The notes under the pieces were generated by a model. That model made no database searches, was not told the DNA's origin, and saw only the letters and a list, made by a program, of their open reading frames with translations. A DNA stretch of 64,000 nucleotides from Microbacterium sp. cx-55 (GTDB lineage: Bacteria; Actinomycetota; Actinomycetes; Actinomycetales; Microbacteriaceae), in NCBI RefSeq assembly GCF_021117345.1, contig NZ_CP088261.1, forward strand, positions 2,852,001 to 2,916,000. Direction: 5' to 3'. A program made the position numbers and the translations under genes. Each line of letters begins with the position of its first letter. Within the stretch, counting starts at the first letter, position 1. This document shows positions 61,565-64,000 of the stretch, piece by piece.

Positions 61565-62745
61565 GCGTCCACCTCCCGGGGCACCCGCGCACGCAGCTCG
61601 ACCGCCCCGTCCGTCCCGTCGAGATCGAGCGTGCCACCGACCAGCCGCAGGCGCGCACGCAGACCCGCCAGCCCGAAGCCGGTGGCGTCCGCATCCGGAT
61701 CGAACCCGCGCCCGTCGTTGCGCACGCGCAACTCCGCGCCGGTGTCGTCGCCCGTCAGCAGAACCGTGACCCGGCGAGCACCGGCGTGTTTGCGGATGTT
61801 GCCGAACCCCTCTTGCGCGCAGCGCAGCAGCGCCGCCTCCGCTTCGCGAGACAGCGGTGCGTTCAGGCGCACGTCGACGTCGACGTGAACGCCCGCCTCC
61901 CGGCGAAAACGCGCCGCCAGCGTTTCGAGCGCCGCGCCGATGCCGCCGCCCGCCGCGAGCTCGACGGGGGCGTTACCGGCGACCAGCAGGCGCGTCTCGC
62001 CGAGTCCGTCGCGCACCGACTCCTCCACGAGATCGAGCGTCTCATCGGCGTCGGCGCCCGCCGCGAGCTCGCGCCGCGCGCGCTGCACGAGCAGCACGGC
62101 CGCCGTCAGGCTCTGCGCGAGCGTGTCGTGCAACTCGCGGGAGAGGCGTGCCCGCTCGGACGTGACACCCGCGTCGCGATGCAGCGCCGCCAGTTCGTCC
62201 TGCGCGGCCGTCAACTCCGCGAGCAGCCGCTCGCGCTCCCGCCCGTATGCGTAGACGCTCAGCACCCAGAGTCCCATGATGATGCTGACCGCGAACGAGA
62301 TCACCTCGGTGAGGAGCGCGGTGACGAACCATCCGCGTTCATCGCCGGTGCTGACCGCGAACCCCGCGAACACCGCCGCGGCGAGCGCGAACGACGCCGG
62401 GATCGCGAGGCGCGGGGAGGGAAGCAGCCCCCACAAGAGCGGAAACGCCCAGAACTGGAGCACGGCGCTGCTCGGCACGACCGCGGTCATCACGCCCACC
62501 ATCACGATGGTCACCGCGGCGGCGACGAACGCCCCGGAAGACCGGGGCATCACCCGGCGCACGAAGAGAACGAACACCGCGCCGTAGATCAACGACACGG
62601 CAACGGTGAGCCCGATGCTGCGCCAGTCGGGCTCACCCGCCGACGCGTTCAGCGCCGCGATCAGGCAGAACGCCAGCACGGCCGCGAGCGAGACCCCCCA
62701 GACCCTCCCGCTCGCGGCCGCCGCGTCGGCCCTCGCATCCGTCAT
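61561..62745 (-). CDS. NarL-type sensor histidine kinase
   Basis: Membrane kinase of 394 residues. Six predicted helices (about residues 15-165) form the sensor part with almost no extracellular domain, suggesting that it senses within the membrane or follows the transporter. HisKA_3 domain: His206 in R-L-S-R-E-L-H-D-T-L-A-Q-S. The ATP-binding N-D-G-R-G-F-D and G-F-G-L-A-G-L-R-A-R follow. It is coupled to the regulator gene (ATGA) and abuts the permease gene. Confidence 0.93.
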   Translation of the reverse strand: MTDARADAAAASGRVWGVSLAAVLAFCLIAALNASAGEPDWRSIGLTVAVSLIYGAVFVLFVRRVMPRSSGAFVAAAVTIVMVGVMTAVVPSSAVLQFWAFPLLWGLLPSPRLAIPASFALAAAVFAGFAVSTGDERGWFVTALLTEVISFAVSIIMGLWVLSVYAYGRERERLLAELTAAQDELAALHRDAGVTSERARLSRELHDTLAQSLTAAVLLVQRARRELAAGADADETLDLVEESVRDGLGETRLLVAGNAPVELAAGGGIGAALETLAARFRREAGVHVDVDVRLNAPLSREAEAALLRCAQEGFGNIRKHAGARRVTVLLTGDDTGAELRVRNDGRGFDPDADATGFGLAGLRARLRLVGGTLDLDGTDGAVELRARVPREVDA

Positions 62746-63603
62746 TCAGCCATCCTTGCGGATCCAGCGGAACGTCACACGGGCGAGGACGAGTCCCGCC
62801 ACCAGCCAGATGCCGGTGACGAGGACGATCAGTCCGTGCTCCCACGTGCCGCTCGGCGTCATCGACGCGAACGACTCCGGAAGGAACACCGACTGCATCC
62901 CCTGCGCCAGCCAGCGCAGCGGGAAGATGCTCGCGACGCCCTGCAGCCAGGCCGGCAGCGTCGAGAACTGGATGTAGACGCCGGAGATGAACTGCAGCAC
63001 CAGCACGATCGGGATGACGACGGCCGACGCGCTGCGCCCCGACCTCGGCAGCGAGCTGAGCCCGATGCCGAGGATGGCGCAGGTGGTGACGCCGAGGAGG
63101 AACACCCACCCGAACGTGACCCACTTCATCGGATCGGTGGGCAGGGCGACGCCGAAGGCGAGCGCCGCGACCGCGATCAGCAACGCCGACTGCAGGAGCC
63201 CGGTGACGAGCACCATCCCGAGCTTGCCGATGAAGTACGCCACCGGCCCGAGCGGCGTGCCGCCCAGACGCTTCAGGGTGCCGTCGCTGCGTTCGGTCGC
63301 GATGTCGAGCGCCATGTTCTGCGTGCCCGAAAGCAGCAGTCCCGCCGCGACCATCCCGGGCAGATAGAACGCCGCCGCACTGATCTCGTCGCCCGGTGCA
63401 CCGAAGGTCTGGGCACTGAACGCGACCGAGAAGATCAGCAGCATCACGAGCGGAAAGAGAAATGTGAAGAAGACCGAGTCGCCCTGCCGGAAGTAGCCGC
63501 GCACCTCGTAGCCGATGCGCCAGAAGCCGAGACGGAGCGTGTGGCCGATCCCCGACGATCGGCGCGGCGCCGACACCGGGACGGCGGATGCGGGGGCGGT
63601 CAT
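62746..63603 (-). CDS. ABC-2 type exporter permease
   Basis: Membrane subunit of 285 residues with six predicted helices, ABC-2 (DrrB/NatB) type. The N-terminal R-R-S-S-G-I-G-H-T-L-R-L is cytoplasmic, followed by E-V-R-G-Y-F-R-Q-G and T-F-L-F-P-L-V-M-L-L. The segment E-R-S-D-G-T-L-K-R-L is the usual coupling loop. ATG at 63603 overlaps the ATPase gene's stop (ATGA). Paired with the ATPase and two-component system, it likely gives resistance to a membrane-active compound; the substrate is unknown. Confidence 0.9.
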   Translation of the reverse strand: MTAPASAVPVSAPRRSSGIGHTLRLGFWRIGYEVRGYFRQGDSVFFTFLFPLVMLLIFSVAFSAQTFGAPGDEISAAAFYLPGMVAAGLLLSGTQNMALDIATERSDGTLKRLGGTPLGPVAYFIGKLGMVLVTGLLQSALLIAVAALAFGVALPTDPMKWVTFGWVFLLGVTTCAILGIGLSSLPRSGRSASAVVIPIVLVLQFISGVYIQFSTLPAWLQGVASIFPLRWLAQGMQSVFLPESFASMTPSGTWEHGLIVLVTGIWLVAGLVLARVTFRWIRKDG

Positions 63604-64000
63604 GCGGACACTCCTCGGTCGGATGCAGCGCCGGACGCTCCTCGATCGGATGCGACGCCGGATGCGGGCACCGCCGCGCCCGTTTTCTCCTCGGTCGCGA
63701 GGAAGCTCAGGTACACGTCTTCGAGGCTCGGCCGGACGACCTCGAGATCGTCGGGTTCCGCATCCCCCGCGGCCACGAGACGAGACACGAACTCGCCGGG
63801 CCGCTCGGTGCGCTGTTCTCGGACGACGCCGTCCTCTCGCCACCGCACGATCGGGATGCGGGCATCCGCACCGCCGATCTGATCGATGGGCCCGATCGCC
63901 ACGAGGGCGCCCCCCACGACGATGGCGGCCCGACTCGACAGCGCGGACGCCTCTTCGAGGTAGTGGGTCGTCAGGATGATCGTCGTCCCCTCGGCCTGCA
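63600..64000 (-). CDS. ABC exporter ATPase, C-terminal part only
   Basis: The frame runs off the right edge, so only the last 133 residues are seen. They start within the H-loop region (I-I-L-T-T-H-Y-L-E-E-A), pass the DrrA-type C-terminal domain (R-P-S-L-E-D-V-Y-L) and end in an Ala/Gly/Ser tail with A-S-D-R-G twice, encoded by a 25-base direct repeat (about 63606-63655). The Walker motifs are outside the window. It is the ATPase of the DrrA/NatA type for the permease that follows. Confidence 0.88.
   Translation of the reverse strand, partial: QAEGTTIILTTHYLEEASALSSRAAIVVGGALVAIGPIDQIGGADARIPIVRWREDGVVREQRTERPGEFVSRLVAAGDAEPDDLEVVRPSLEDVYLSFLATEEKTGAAVPASGVASDRGASGAASDRGVSA

Overview
The window reads as chromosomal DNA of a high-GC Gram-positive bacterium of the Actinomycetota, most likely Microbacteriaceae and probably close to Microbacterium. 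The reasons are the roughly 70% GC composition, the strong GC bias at third codon positions, the Microbacteriaceae-like gene content (CUT1 sugar importers without their own ATPase, LacI-family regulators, an HNH/DUF222 protein, a bifunctional PutA) and many TANNNT hexamers six or seven bases upstream of start codons. The assignment is inference; there is no rRNA or tRNA in the window. About 50 genes are supported, none of them clearly mobile.

Bases 1-23,000 form a galactoside/arabinoside utilisation region. In order: the end of a sugar-binding lipoprotein, a GH51 arabinofuranosidase, a GH35 beta-galactosidase and galE; a LacI regulator divergent from an operon of GH42 beta-galactosidase, two permeases, a binding protein and GH36 alpha-galactosidase; a second LacI regulator divergent from galT-galK; then a GH3 beta-glucosidase divergent from a TetR regulator and a carboxylesterase. 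Together they can import galactose- and arabinose-containing oligosaccharides, hydrolyse them inside the cell and feed galactose into the Leloir pathway (GalK, GalT, GalE). A second such locus at 37,172-43,189 has a GH51 enzyme, two permeases, a binding protein and a LacI regulator whose operators can be read directly.

Bases 23,400-36,000 hold an amino-DNA methyltransferase coupled to a lipoate-protein ligase, an MFS pump, an alpha/beta hydrolase, a MarR-MFS pair, an operon of circularly permuted ATP-grasp, alpha-E and transglutaminase-like proteins (the best candidate here for an uncharacterised biochemical system), and an arginine-dihydrolase-like enzyme with ornithine aminotransferase. An aldo/keto reductase follows. 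Bases 43,300-64,000 hold an MFS pump, PutA, a thioesterase, a GNAT enzyme, a cytochrome b membrane protein, enoyl-CoA hydratase, a methylcitrate-cycle operon (prpD-prpB-prpC plus a thiolase), NUDIX and aldo/keto reductase genes, an HNH/DUF222 protein, and an ABC exporter operon with its two-component system, running off the right edge.

The least expected signal lies between the genes. Every convergent gene junction longer than 100 bases carries at least one long dyad-symmetric element, and several belong to families repeated in the window: family A at 5,886, 14,818 and 15,034; family B at 18,531, 50,437 and 59,334; family C at 45,282 and 52,430. All eight measure 69 bases between homologous anchor points although the three families share no sequence. 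They look like bidirectional terminators built as repeated palindromes, but none has a U-tract and one family B copy lies between divergent genes.
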